Assembly: GCF_014764385.1 (NCBI RefSeq) | Contig: NZ_CP061714.1 | Span: forward strand, 1,612,001 to 1,676,000 | DNA length: 64,000 nucleotides | Direction: 5' to 3' | DNA from: Luteimonas sp. MC1825 | GTDB lineage: Bacteria; Pseudomonadota; Gammaproteobacteria; Xanthomonadales; Xanthomonadaceae | In this document: positions 25,891-32,777 of the stretch, in pieces | Layout of the letters: every line of letters begins with the position of its first letter | Numbering within the stretch: position 1 is the stretch's first letter | Translations under genes and position numbers: made by a program | The notes under the pieces: model-generated | The model's input: the letters and a program-made list of their open reading frames with translations, nothing else | Databases searched by the model: none | Told to the model about the DNA's origin: nothing

Positions 25891-26499
25891 ATGACTGCAA
25901 CCGCCAACACCATCGCAACCGCGGCACCCGACATCGCGTTCCCGGGCCGCGAACGCATGCTCACCGCCATCGACACGGCCATCGCCAGCGGCGATTGCCA
26001 CGCGGTCACCGCGGCGCTGCGCACCGTGCTGTGCATCCTGATCCGCGATCCCGAGGTCAGGCTTCCGGACTGCGTGCACGCCCCGATCTCCGGCCACTAC
26101 GCGCGCCGCGAGCTGTATCGCAGCGCGGTGCACGGCTACAGCGTGGTCGCGATGACCTGGGGGCCGGGACAGGGCACGCCGATCCACGACCATGCCGGCT
26201 GCTGGTGCGTGGAAGGCGTGTGGAACGGCGAGCTCGAGATCACCCAGTACGAACTGCTCGAACGCGACGGCGATCGCGTCCGCTTCCGCGCCGCGGGTGG
26301 CATCCAGGCAGGCCCGGGCAGCGCCGGCAGCCTGATTCCGCCGCACGAGTACCACACCATCCGCAACGCCAGCCCGGACGTGGTGGCGGTGTCACTGCAC
26401 ATCTACGAAGCGCCGCTGGAATGCTGCTCGCGCTTCGAGCCGCATTCGGGCGAGTGGTACCGGCGCGTCGACAACACGCTGCAGACCGACGCCGCCTGA
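25891..26499 (+). CDS. Cysteine dioxygenase type I, with a Cys at the crosslink position
   Basis: A 202-residue cupin that oxidises cysteine to cysteine sulfinate with non-heme iron. Seen: iron ligands His99 and His101 (PIHDHAG) and His155 (EYHTIRN), the substrate-binding Arg72 in GHYARREL (matching mammalian Arg60), and Tyr172 in VSLHIYEAP (matching Tyr157). Cys106, seven residues after His99, falls where mammalian enzymes have Cys93, which crosslinks to that Tyr; most bacterial enzymes have Gly there. It is larger at the N-terminus than the mammalian core by little. It follows metX by 70 bases on the same strand, which suggests control of cysteine levels. Confidence 0.9.
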   Translation: MTATANTIATAAPDIAFPGRERMLTAIDTAIASGDCHAVTAALRTVLCILIRDPEVRLPDCVHAPISGHYARRELYRSAVHGYSVVAMTWGPGQGTPIHDHAGCWCVEGVWNGELEITQYELLERDGDRVRFRAAGGIQAGPGSAGSLIPPHEYHTIRNASPDVVAVSLHIYEAPLECCSRFEPHSGEWYRRVDNTLQTDAA

Positions 26500-26517
26500 C
26501 GGCGATCGATCGCGACC

Positions 26518-26546
26518 CTCACAGCGCGCGCGGCGGACGATATACT
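26518..26546 (+). promoter_or_regulatory. Probable promoter of tRNA-Leu
   Basis: CTCACA (26518-26523) and TATACT (26541-26546) are separated by 17 bases and end 10 bases before the tRNA 5' end. The -10 is close to consensus; the -35 matches 4 of 6. The spacer and the bases after the -10 are GC-rich (GCGGCC), like stringently controlled stable-RNA promoters. Confidence 0.65.
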
Positions 26547-26556
26547 TCGCGGCCGC

Positions 26557-26643
26557 GCCGGAATGGCGGAATCGGTAGACGCAGCGGACTCAAAATCCGC
26601 CGCCCTTAAAAGCGTGTGGGTTCGAGTCCCACTTCCGGCACCA
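26557..26643 (+). tRNA. tRNA-Leu (anticodon CAA)
   Basis: An 87-base tRNA with encoded CCA. The acceptor GCCGGAA pairs with TTCCGGC, followed by discriminator A and CCA. The anticodon stem GCGGA/TCCGC encloses CTCAAAA, giving anticodon CAA, which reads UUG. A long variable arm (about CGCCCTTAAAAGCG) marks it as a class II leucine tRNA, and the T-loop GTTCGAGTCCC is canonical. Confidence 0.97.
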
Positions 26644-26775
26644 GGCTTGTAGGAAAAATCTGACAGCGTTTGCCGTGAAGGGCCGATGCCCAGGCGGCAC
26701 CCGATCTGGGAACCTGTCCGTTCCGGCAGCACAGCGCCCCAACGGACGGGGACGCCGCCATTCAAGGACGATCGG

Positions 26776-26798
26776 CCACGACCAGGATCAGGTCGTGG
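26776..26798 (+). other. Hairpin downstream of tRNA-Leu
   Basis: CCACGACC (26776-26783) pairs perfectly with GGTCGTGG (26791-26798) across a 7-base loop. No T-tract follows. It lies between the tRNA and the small hypothetical gene and could slow polymerase or affect translation of that gene; the role is unknown. Confidence 0.4.
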
Positions 26799-26838
26799 TG
26801 CTGGGCCGGCAACCGCTCCCCGCCTTCGGGTGACCGCC

Positions 26839-27054
26839 ATGACGCGGATCCTGCTCAACGTGGAACCAGCCGGCGATGCGGGCTGGGACGTCAGCTTTCA
26901 CCGCCTCCTGCTCGACCACCACGCCTCGCCGGACGATGCCGTCCGCGCCGCCTCCGAACATGCCTATCGCCGCTATGTCGTCACCGGCACGCCCACCGGC
27001 GTCGCGCTGGCGCTGGGTGATGGCGAGGCCGTGATCGTCCAGGCCAACGGCTGA
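26839..27054 (+). CDS. Small hypothetical protein
   Basis: A 71-residue protein starting MTRILLNVEPAGDAGWDVSF. It is predicted alpha/beta and soluble, without signal peptide or membrane helix, with the segment HASPDDAVRAASEHAYRRYV, an amphipathic helix, and an N-terminal beta-hairpin-like part. I do not recognise a family; the length and opening resemble DUF2188-like or similar small proteins, but this is not firm. Codon use is like its neighbours (third positions nearly all G or C), which supports it being real. It stands alone between tRNA-Leu and the NRDE gene on the same strand, 54 bases before the latter. A longer upstream frame exists but overlaps the hairpin region and is not protein-like. 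Confidence 0.55.
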   Translation: MTRILLNVEPAGDAGWDVSFHRLLLDHHASPDDAVRAASEHAYRRYVVTGTPTGVALALGDGEAVIVQANG

Positions 27055-27108
27055 CCGCATCCCGCCTGGCGCCGCCCGTGGTTGGCGCGGCACGGCTATC
27101 ATGGCGGC

Positions 27109-27936
27109 ATGTGCCTGATCGCCCTCGCCTGGCGCCATCACCCGCGCCACCTGCTGGCGATCGCCGCCAACCGCGACGAATTCCATGCCCGCCCGACCGC
27201 GCCCGCGGCGCTGGATCCCGGTGCGCCAGCGGTCTACGGTGGCCGCGACCTGGTCCAGGGTGGCGGTTGGCTGCAGGTGTCCGCGCAGGGCCGCCTGGCC
27301 GCGGTGACCAACGTGCGCGACGGCCGCGCCGATGCCACGCCGGCGCCACGTTCGCGCGGCTGGCTGGTGCGTGACTTCGTCCGTGGCTCCGACGGCCCGG
27401 TGGCCTTTGCCGCGGCGCGCGTCCCCGGCAGCGACTACGGGCCGTTCAACGCCGTGTTCTGCGACGGCGACGTCCTGGTCCACGCCAGCAACCGGCCACG
27501 CCAGCCGCCCGCGCCGGTGGCCGCCGGCGTGCATGCGATGTCCAACGGCGCATTCGACGCCGCATGGCCCAAGAGCACGCACGCCACGCGCGCCTTGGCC
27601 GCGTGGCTGGAGTCGCCGCTGGCGCTGGCCGATCCGATGGCCGTGCCGACGGCACTCGATCCGCTGTTCAGTGCGCTTGCCGACGAGACACACGCGCCTG
27701 ACGGTGCGCTGCCCGACACCGGCGTGGGCCTCGAGCTGGAGCGCGCGCTGTCGCCGCCGTTCGTACGCGGGCCGCGTTACGGCACGCGCTGCAGCAGCGT
27801 GGTGCTGTTTGGTGCCGCCGCGGTCGTGTTCGCCGAGCGCCGCTACGGACCCGATGGCGTGCCTGCCGGCAGTAGCATTGCCCTGATTCCACTACCCGCC
27901 AACGAAAACCGATGCCCCCTGCCCCGATGCGCGTGA
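27109..27936 (+). CDS. NRDE/TANGO2 family protein
   Basis: A 275-residue protein of the NRDE family (Ntn-hydrolase-like fold). Seen: Met-Cys at the very N-terminus (MCLIALAWRHHP), where the Cys would become a catalytic N-terminal nucleophile after Met removal, the name-giving motif IAANRDEFHARPTAP, then GGRDLVQGGGWLQVSAQGRL and TNVRDG. Relatives include human TANGO2, linked to heme or lipid handling; the bacterial role is unsettled. The last 25 bases overlap the start of the following lipoprotein gene, in another frame, which suggests coupled expression. Confidence 0.9.
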   Translation: MCLIALAWRHHPRHLLAIAANRDEFHARPTAPAALDPGAPAVYGGRDLVQGGGWLQVSAQGRLAAVTNVRDGRADATPAPRSRGWLVRDFVRGSDGPVAFAAARVPGSDYGPFNAVFCDGDVLVHASNRPRQPPAPVAAGVHAMSNGAFDAAWPKSTHATRALAAWLESPLALADPMAVPTALDPLFSALADETHAPDGALPDTGVGLELERALSPPFVRGPRYGTRCSSVVLFGAAAVVFAERRYGPDGVPAGSSIALIPLPANENRCPLPRCA

Positions 27937-29330
27937 TCCGCGCGGCCCTCGTCGCCACCGCGCTCTGCCTGCTGGCCGCGTGCGCACCGCAACAGGCCGC
28001 ACCCGCGGCCACGCCCCTGCCTGCCGATTTCGCCTGCCAGGCTGGTGCATGGCGCACCGCCACGGGTGCGCCGTTCGTGCTGTCGCCGGTGGACGACGGC
28101 CTGCGCTATCGCCTGCTGGACGGACGCACCGGCAGGTTCGAGACCACGGGCCACGCACTCGGCGACACGATCGCGGCCACCGAGGGCTGGCGCGAGGCCG
28201 GCCCGCCATCGGCCACCGCGGTGTTCGGAGCATGCCGCCGTGGCCGCATGCAGGTCGCGTTCGGCGCCGAGCCGCCGTCCACCGCGACCCGCATGCCACA
28301 GGAGATCCGCGACGTGCGCTTCCGCAGCAACGGGATCGAACTGCGCGGACGCCTGGTCCTGCCGCTGCCAACGCGCTCGCCGCTGCCGCTGGCCGTGCTG
28401 GTGCATGGCTCGGAGTCATGGTCGGCGGTGGACAGGCAGGCACTGCAGTACCTGCTGCCGGCGCAGGGGGTGGCGACGTTCGTGTACGACAAGCGTGGCA
28501 CCGGCGCGTCGCAGGGCAGCTACACGCAGGACTTCGAGGTGCTCGCCGATGACGCGGTCGCGGCGATGGCCGAGGCGCGGCGCATGGCCGGCAGCAAGTA
28601 TTCGCATGCCGGTTTCGTGGGCGGCAGCCAGGCCGGCTGGGTGGCGCCGCTGGCGGCGTCGCGCGGCAAGGCGGGTTACGTGGTGGCGTTGTACGGCCTG
28701 GCGGAAAGCCCTCTGGCGGAAGATCGCGAGGAAGTCATGTCGGTGCTGCGGGCGCGCGGCCACGGCGACGACGTGCTGCGCAAGGCGCGCGAACTCACCG
28801 ACGCCAGCGGCGAGGTCATGGCATCGGGCTTCACGCGCGGCTTCGACCAGCTTGCGACGGTGCGCGCACGCTACGCCGGCGAGGCCTGGCTGGACGATGT
28901 CGAGGGCGAGTTCAGCGGTGAACTGCTGCGGATCCCCGCATGGTTGCCGCAATGGCTGGTGCGCAGCATGGCGCGGGGTCGCGACGTGGGCACGCCGTGG
29001 CATCACGACCCGCTGCCGGTGCTCGCAAGCCTGCAGGTGCCACAGCTCTGGGTGCTGGCGGGAGACGATCGCGAGGCGCCGCCGGCCAACACGCTCGCAC
29101 GCCTGCAGGAACTGCAGGCGCAGCAGCGGCCGATCGACATCGTGCTCTACCCGGGCACCGACCACGGCATCCACGAATTCACCGAAGTCGACGGCGAGCG
29201 CGTCGACCTGCGCAATCCCGAGGGCTACCACGCGCTGCTGGCAGGCTGGATCCACGACCTGCAGTTGCCGGACGTGGCGACCGCTGCACGCATCAGCCCA
29301 CGGCGCGGCGTGGCGGTGCCGCAAGAATGA
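27912..29330 (+). CDS. Alpha/beta hydrolase lipoprotein
   Basis: A 472-residue predicted lipoprotein. The lipobox LLAAC (Cys24) is followed by a ~110-residue unique domain and an alpha/beta hydrolase domain. Seen: the oxyanion strand AVLVHGSESWS, YDKRGTGASQGSYTQ, the nucleophile elbow GFVGGSQAGWVAP (Gly-Gly-Ser-Gln-Ala-Gly), Asp in LAGDDREAPP and His in GTDHGIHEFTE, a complete triad of the type seen in acyl-hydrolases and dienelactone-like esterases. The substrate is unknown. ATG 27912 overlaps the NRDE gene; ATG 27927 is an alternative that keeps the signal peptide. Confidence 0.85.
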   Translation: MPPAPMRVIRAALVATALCLLAACAPQQAAPAATPLPADFACQAGAWRTATGAPFVLSPVDDGLRYRLLDGRTGRFETTGHALGDTIAATEGWREAGPPSATAVFGACRRGRMQVAFGAEPPSTATRMPQEIRDVRFRSNGIELRGRLVLPLPTRSPLPLAVLVHGSESWSAVDRQALQYLLPAQGVATFVYDKRGTGASQGSYTQDFEVLADDAVAAMAEARRMAGSKYSHAGFVGGSQAGWVAPLAASRGKAGYVVALYGLAESPLAEDREEVMSVLRARGHGDDVLRKARELTDASGEVMASGFTRGFDQLATVRARYAGEAWLDDVEGEFSGELLRIPAWLPQWLVRSMARGRDVGTPWHHDPLPVLASLQVPQLWVLAGDDREAPPANTLARLQELQAQQRPIDIVLYPGTDHGIHEFTEVDGERVDLRNPEGYHALLAGWIHDLQLPDVATAARISPRRGVAVPQE

Positions 29331-29438
29331 GTCGTTCTGCCCGCCGTTCCGGATGAACTGCTTGGGCGCAAAGGCCCTTGGCATCCGGCACCCGCGTCAC
29401 ATCCGCGCCGCGCTTTTCCCCGTACACGAGGCCCGCAT

Positions 29439-29484
29439 AAAGAAAGGCCCAGTCGGTCGGGTTTTCCCCGGCGGGCTGAGCCTT
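29439..29484 (-). terminator. Intrinsic terminator of the phaE-phaC operon (minus strand)
   Basis: Read on the minus strand, AAGGCTCAG and CTGGGCCTT-like arms with a GC-rich inner stem around GGGGAAAACCC form a hairpin followed by TTTCTTT. One mismatch lies in the outer stem. It is 87 bases beyond the last gene of the phaE-phaC-pspC operon and lies in the 240-base gap from the convergent lipoprotein gene, where no other feature was seen. Confidence 0.6.
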
Positions 29485-29570
29485 CCGTTGTCGAAGCGAT
29501 TGCGTCGGGCTTTCGCCTTCCGCTTGTTCTTCGACGCGAGCAGGGTATCGCAGCGCGTGTTACCCGGACG

Positions 29571-30044
29571 TCAACTGCGTCGACCGTTCGTCCGACCAGC
29601 CGACCACGGCCACCATCCGCGACCGGTCTGCGCGTAGCGGTCCGCCGCGCGCTCGAAGCGGTTGCGCACGCTGATGCCTCCGCACATGAAATACAGCGGC
29701 AGGAACAGCACGCCCAGCACCATGTACTGCAGCACGTGGGCACGCTCGTGGTCGGCAAGAGCGATCGACGGCTCCTCGCCCAGTCCCGCGCGGTGCGCGT
29801 AGGTATGGCAGGCGCAGTCGAGCGTGTCGCCGGTGTGCAGGATGACGTTGCCCAGCGTCAATGCGCCGCCGGGGCCCCACGGGACACGGTCGAACACCAG
29901 CGCGAGATCGCGCGGCCGCACTGTCAGGCGTGCGCCGAACGGCAGCGCGGCGCATCCGGCGACGGCGCCGGCAAGCGTGTACGGCAGCGCCCAGGCGATC
30001 CCGAGCACATGCGCCAGCGGGCGCAGCGCACGCTCCGCGTTCAA
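29571..30044 (-). CDS. Small membrane protein with HExxH motif, metallopeptidase-like
   Basis: A 157-residue protein I do not recognise by name. It has a hydrophobic N-terminal segment (LGIAWALPYTLAGAVAGCAALP) and a second one (VLQYMVLGVLFLPLYFMC). Right before the second is ADHERAHVLQ, an HExxH zinc-peptidase motif (His99, Glu100, His103), and 28 residues later FERAADRYA supplies an ExxxD (Glu131, Asp135), the pattern of gluzincins such as M48 and DUF4157 proteins. A short catalytic unit beside a membrane span is therefore inferred, not known. The TTG start overlaps the stop of the PspC-domain gene (TTGA), placing it in the phaE-phaC operon. Confidence 0.7.
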   Translation of the reverse strand: MNAERALRPLAHVLGIAWALPYTLAGAVAGCAALPFGARLTVRPRDLALVFDRVPWGPGGALTLGNVILHTGDTLDCACHTYAHRAGLGEEPSIALADHERAHVLQYMVLGVLFLPLYFMCGGISVRNRFERAADRYAQTGRGWWPWSAGRTNGRRS

Positions 30045-30238
30045 TCGTCCTCGGGCACCAGCAGCCACAGCGCCAGGTACACCAGGATGCCGGGGAATGC
30101 GATCGACGCCGCGGCGACCAGCACGTAGATGATCCGCAGCAGCGTCGAGTTCCAGCCGAAGCGGCGCGCGATGCCGCCGATGACCCCGGCGAGCACGCGG
30201 TCCTCGCGCGAACGGCTGAGCCCGGGACGGGTGCTCAT
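30041..30238 (-). CDS. PspC-domain membrane protein
   Basis: A 65-residue protein that is nearly all PspC domain. Seen: RVLAGVIGGIARRFGWNSTL, the N-terminal PspC motif (Gly-Val-x-x-Gly-Ile-Ala), then one long hydrophobic helix ILVYLALWLLVPED. PspC proteins sense or buffer inner-membrane stress, often binding PspA or stabilising the membrane; a lone small form has no assigned partner here. ATG 30238 overlaps the phaC stop (ATGA), and its own stop overlaps the next start, so it is translated as part of the PHB operon. Confidence 0.88.
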   Translation of the reverse strand: MSTRPGLSRSREDRVLAGVIGGIARRFGWNSTLLRIIYVLVAAASIAFPGILVYLALWLLVPEDD

Positions 30239-31299
30239 CGTTCGGCCAGCCAGCCGTGGATGGCGTCGGGCACCAGCTTCTGCGCGCGCCCGGACACGTA
30301 GATGCCGATATGCCCGCCGCGGAACGACAGCTCCGAATAGTCGTCGGTACCCACCAGGCCGCCCATCGGCCGCGATGCCGACGGCGGCACCAGGTGGTCC
30401 TGTTCGGCGTAGATGTTGAGCACCGGCATCTCCACGAGGCCCAGGTGCACCTCGCGGCCACCGATGACGATGCCGCCGTTGACGAAGCCGTTGCCCTGGT
30501 AGAACTGCTTGATGAACTGGCGGAATGCCTCGCCTGCCTGGTCGGGCGAGTCGAAGATCCACTTCTCCATGCGCAGGAAATCCTCCAGCGCGGCCTTGTC
30601 GTCGAGTATGTCGGCAAGGCCGACGTACTTCTGGACGAACAGCCGCCATGGCTTCAGCGTCAGGTAGCACAGGTTCATCATGTCGGCGGGCACGTTGCCG
30701 AGCGTGTCGACGAACAGGTCCACGTCGATACCGCGCGTCCAGTTGGACAGCATGTTGTCGTCGGTGTGGAAATCCACCGGCGTGACCATGGTGACCAGGT
30801 TGCGCACCTTGGCCGGGTTGAGCGCGGCGTAGCTCAGCGAGAACGCGCCGCCCTGGCAGATGCCGAGCAGGTTGATCGCGTCCAGGCCGTGCGTGGCGCG
30901 CAGGTGGTCGACCGCGCCGCCGATGAAGCGTTCGATGTAGTCCTCGAGTGTGAGGTACCGGTCGGAACGGTCCGGGTAGCCCCAGTCGATGATGTATACG
31001 TCTTCGCCGCGGGCGAGCAGCTGGCGCACCAGCGACTTGTCGTCCTGCAGGTCGACCATGTACGGGCGGTTGACCAGCGCGTAGGCGATCAGCAGCGGCA
31101 CCTGCGCGGTCGGTGCCTTGGCGCCGATGAAGCGGTACAGCACCACCTTGCCGTCGCGCCAGACCTCCTGCCGCGGGGTAGCGCCGAAGTCGACGTCGTC
31201 GACCACGCGCAGGGTCTGCAGGCCGGCGCCCAGCTTCTGCTGCAGGCGCGTGAACTCGGCCACGAGGCCGGCCGGAGTGATATCGAGGGGACCCTGCAT
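30235..31299 (-). CDS. phaC: Class III poly-3-hydroxyalkanoate synthase subunit PhaC
   Basis: A 354-residue synthase subunit that polymerises 3-hydroxybutyryl-CoA to PHB. The length matches class III PhaC (~355), not the ~560-residue class I/II forms. Seen: the lipase-like box GICQGG with catalytic Cys148, the Trp-Gly region YIIDWGYPDRSDRYLTLEDY, Asp in NIYAEQDHLVPP and His in RGGHIGIYVSG. The adjacent gene encodes the obligatory partner PhaE. One base separates the PhaE stop from this ATG. Confidence 0.95.
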   Translation of the reverse strand: MQGPLDITPAGLVAEFTRLQQKLGAGLQTLRVVDDVDFGATPRQEVWRDGKVVLYRFIGAKAPTAQVPLLIAYALVNRPYMVDLQDDKSLVRQLLARGEDVYIIDWGYPDRSDRYLTLEDYIERFIGGAVDHLRATHGLDAINLLGICQGGAFSLSYAALNPAKVRNLVTMVTPVDFHTDDNMLSNWTRGIDVDLFVDTLGNVPADMMNLCYLTLKPWRLFVQKYVGLADILDDKAALEDFLRMEKWIFDSPDQAGEAFRQFIKQFYQGNGFVNGGIVIGGREVHLGLVEMPVLNIYAEQDHLVPPSASRPMGGLVGTDDYSELSFRGGHIGIYVSGRAQKLVPDAIHGWLAER

Positions 31300-31300
31300 G

Positions 31301-32719
31301 TCAGCGCTTCCTCTTCGCCGGCGACTTGCCACTGCCCGACGGCATCGGTCGCGGCGCCTTGGGGATGGTGTTCGCGATCACGCTGCCGAACCCTGCCGCC
31401 TTCGAACGCGAGGTCCTGGCGGAGGTAGCACGCGAGGTGCCGGGACTGGCGGCGGCGGACTTCTTCGCGGACTTCTTCGCGGACTTCTTCGCCGACGACT
31501 TCAGGGCTTTCTTCACGGCTTTCTTCACGGCTTTCTTCGCAGCCTTCTTCGCAAGCCTGGGTGCCTTGGCGGGTGTCGCTCCGGCGACGGTGTCCGCCGC
31601 GGTGCGCGCCGCGCGCGTGGCTGGCGCCGCCGGTGTCCCGCCAGCCTGCCCCTGCCCCTGCGCCACGGCATCGCGCAGCTTGCGGACGTCGCGCTCGAGT
31701 TGCGCCACCTTGCGATGCGCGCCGTCGAGCTCACTGCGCGTCGGCATGCCCACCTGCGCGCAGGCGTCCTCGACCGCACGCTGCGCGCAGGCGCGCACGC
31801 GCATCTGCGCGTTGACCATATCGCCGTAGACCTTGCGGAACTCCGGCGACAGCGCGATGCGCGCATAGGCCTCCTCGGCGGCATCGATCCAGGTGTCGAA
31901 CAGCGCGCGTGCCGACTGGATCTGGCGGCCCGGTTCCTCGTGCGACTCGAGCCTGGTCTCGAAGATCTCGTAGGCCTCCTGCGAGGCCTTCAGCATCAGC
32001 GCGTTGTAGGCGCTGGTCGCGTGCTGGTACTCGAGCTGCGCGCGCAGCAGTTCCTGCTGGCGTTCCTGGTGCTCGCGCGCGAAACCGAACGTGGGCATGC
32101 GCAACGCCGCACCGGCCTCGCTGCGCATGGACTGCAGCCATGGCGAAGCATCTTCGACCCACTGGTCCAGGCCCTGCATGCCGTGGCCGCGCATGGTGCG
32201 CAGCATCTCCGGGAACGGGTTCTCACCCGCGGCACCGAGTGCTTCCTTCCAGGCGCGGGCGACATCGGCGGCACTGGCATCCTGTCCGGCGAAGCGGCCG
32301 GCGACCTGCTGCATCTGCCCGTACCACTGCCGCGCCTGTGTATTGAATCGTTCCAGCGCGTCGTTGACCTGGCCCCGCCCGCCATGCGCGAGGCGCGACC
32401 ACCAGTCGATCGCTTCGTGCCAGCCCTGTGCGGCCGCCGCACCGTGCGCCCCGTCCATGCCGTGTAGCCCCGACATGCCAGGCATTCCGGCCATCCCGGG
32501 AATCCCGGTCATGCCCGGAATCCCGGTCATGCCGGGCATCCCTGCCATTCCAGGCATACCCGCCATCCCGGCGAACGGCCCCATGCCCGCCATTGCGTAC
32601 GGGTCCGGCATGCCCGGCATCGCGCCCGTGGAGCCCGCGGCGCTGCGCAGCGCGTCGCCCCAGGCAGCCCAGTAGCGCCGTGACAGCGCCTCGAAATCAT
32701 CCTGCTGGTTCACCGGCAT
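31301..32719 (-). CDS. phaE: PHA synthase subunit PhaE with collagen-like N-terminus and histone-like tail
   Basis: A 472-residue PhaE, the activating subunit of class III PHA synthase; typical PhaE is about 360 residues. Seen: the N-terminal FEALSRRYWAAWGDALR, a central helical region with GWHEAIDWWSRLAHGG, LEYQHATSAYNALMLKASQE and EFRKVYGDMVNAQMRVRACA that resembles other PhaE proteins, and a predicted coiled coil (LERDVRKLRDAV). Two additions are unusual. Residues 51-93 form Gly-X-Y triplets (GMP, GMA, GIP, GMT), and residues ~395-435 form a Lys/Ala/Ser tail like histone H1. Such basic tails in phasins (PhaF, PhaM) bind DNA and help share granules at division; that role here is inferred. 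Confidence 0.9.
   Translation of the reverse strand: MPVNQQDDFEALSRRYWAAWGDALRSAAGSTGAMPGMPDPYAMAGMGPFAGMAGMPGMAGMPGMTGIPGMTGIPGMAGMPGMSGLHGMDGAHGAAAAQGWHEAIDWWSRLAHGGRGQVNDALERFNTQARQWYGQMQQVAGRFAGQDASAADVARAWKEALGAAGENPFPEMLRTMRGHGMQGLDQWVEDASPWLQSMRSEAGAALRMPTFGFAREHQERQQELLRAQLEYQHATSAYNALMLKASQEAYEIFETRLESHEEPGRQIQSARALFDTWIDAAEEAYARIALSPEFRKVYGDMVNAQMRVRACAQRAVEDACAQVGMPTRSELDGAHRKVAQLERDVRKLRDAVAQGQGQAGGTPAAPATRAARTAADTVAGATPAKAPRLAKKAAKKAVKKAVKKALKSSAKKSAKKSAKKSAAASPGTSRATSARTSRSKAAGFGSVIANTIPKAPRPMPSGSGKSPAKRKR
31455..31554 (-). repeat. 12-base tandem repeats encoding the PhaE lysine-rich tail
   Basis: On the plus strand GCGGACTTCTTC occurs three times in perfect tandem (31455-31490), followed by degenerate 12-base units of the type ACGGCTTTCTTC. 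Each unit codes four residues (SAKK or AVKK). The repeat should be prone to slippage, so tail length may vary between strains. Confidence 0.8.
32441..32569 (-). repeat. Gly-X-Y (collagen-like) triplet repeat in PhaE
   Basis: Fourteen consecutive triplets beginning with Gly, mostly Gly-Met-Pro, Gly-Met-Ala, Gly-Met-Thr and Gly-Ile-Pro, span PhaE residues 51-93. The coding DNA shows matching 9-18-base imperfect repeats such as GGCATGCCC and GGAATCCCG. Methionine at the X position is unusual for collagen-like tracts. Confidence 0.8.
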
Positions 32720-32777
32720 CGCCCGCCTCCGTCATGTCGCCCGATCATAGCAACCGCCGCCGACCGCGCCAGCGCGA

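Noticed and set aside
26776..26798. Hairpin after tRNA-Leu considered as its terminator.
   Set aside because: It is 133 bases past the tRNA and lacks a T-tract on either strand, so only an unassigned hairpin is reported.
26644..26838. The region right after tRNA-Leu considered as an integration scar, since tRNA 3' ends are common attachment sites.
   Set aside because: No direct repeat of the tRNA 3' end, integrase fragment or change in base composition was seen.
31455..32569. Short regular repeats in the phaE gene considered as a CRISPR array.
   Set aside because: The units are 9-18 bases, directly adjacent, keep the reading frame and encode SAKK/AVKK or Gly-X-Y; there are no unique spacers.
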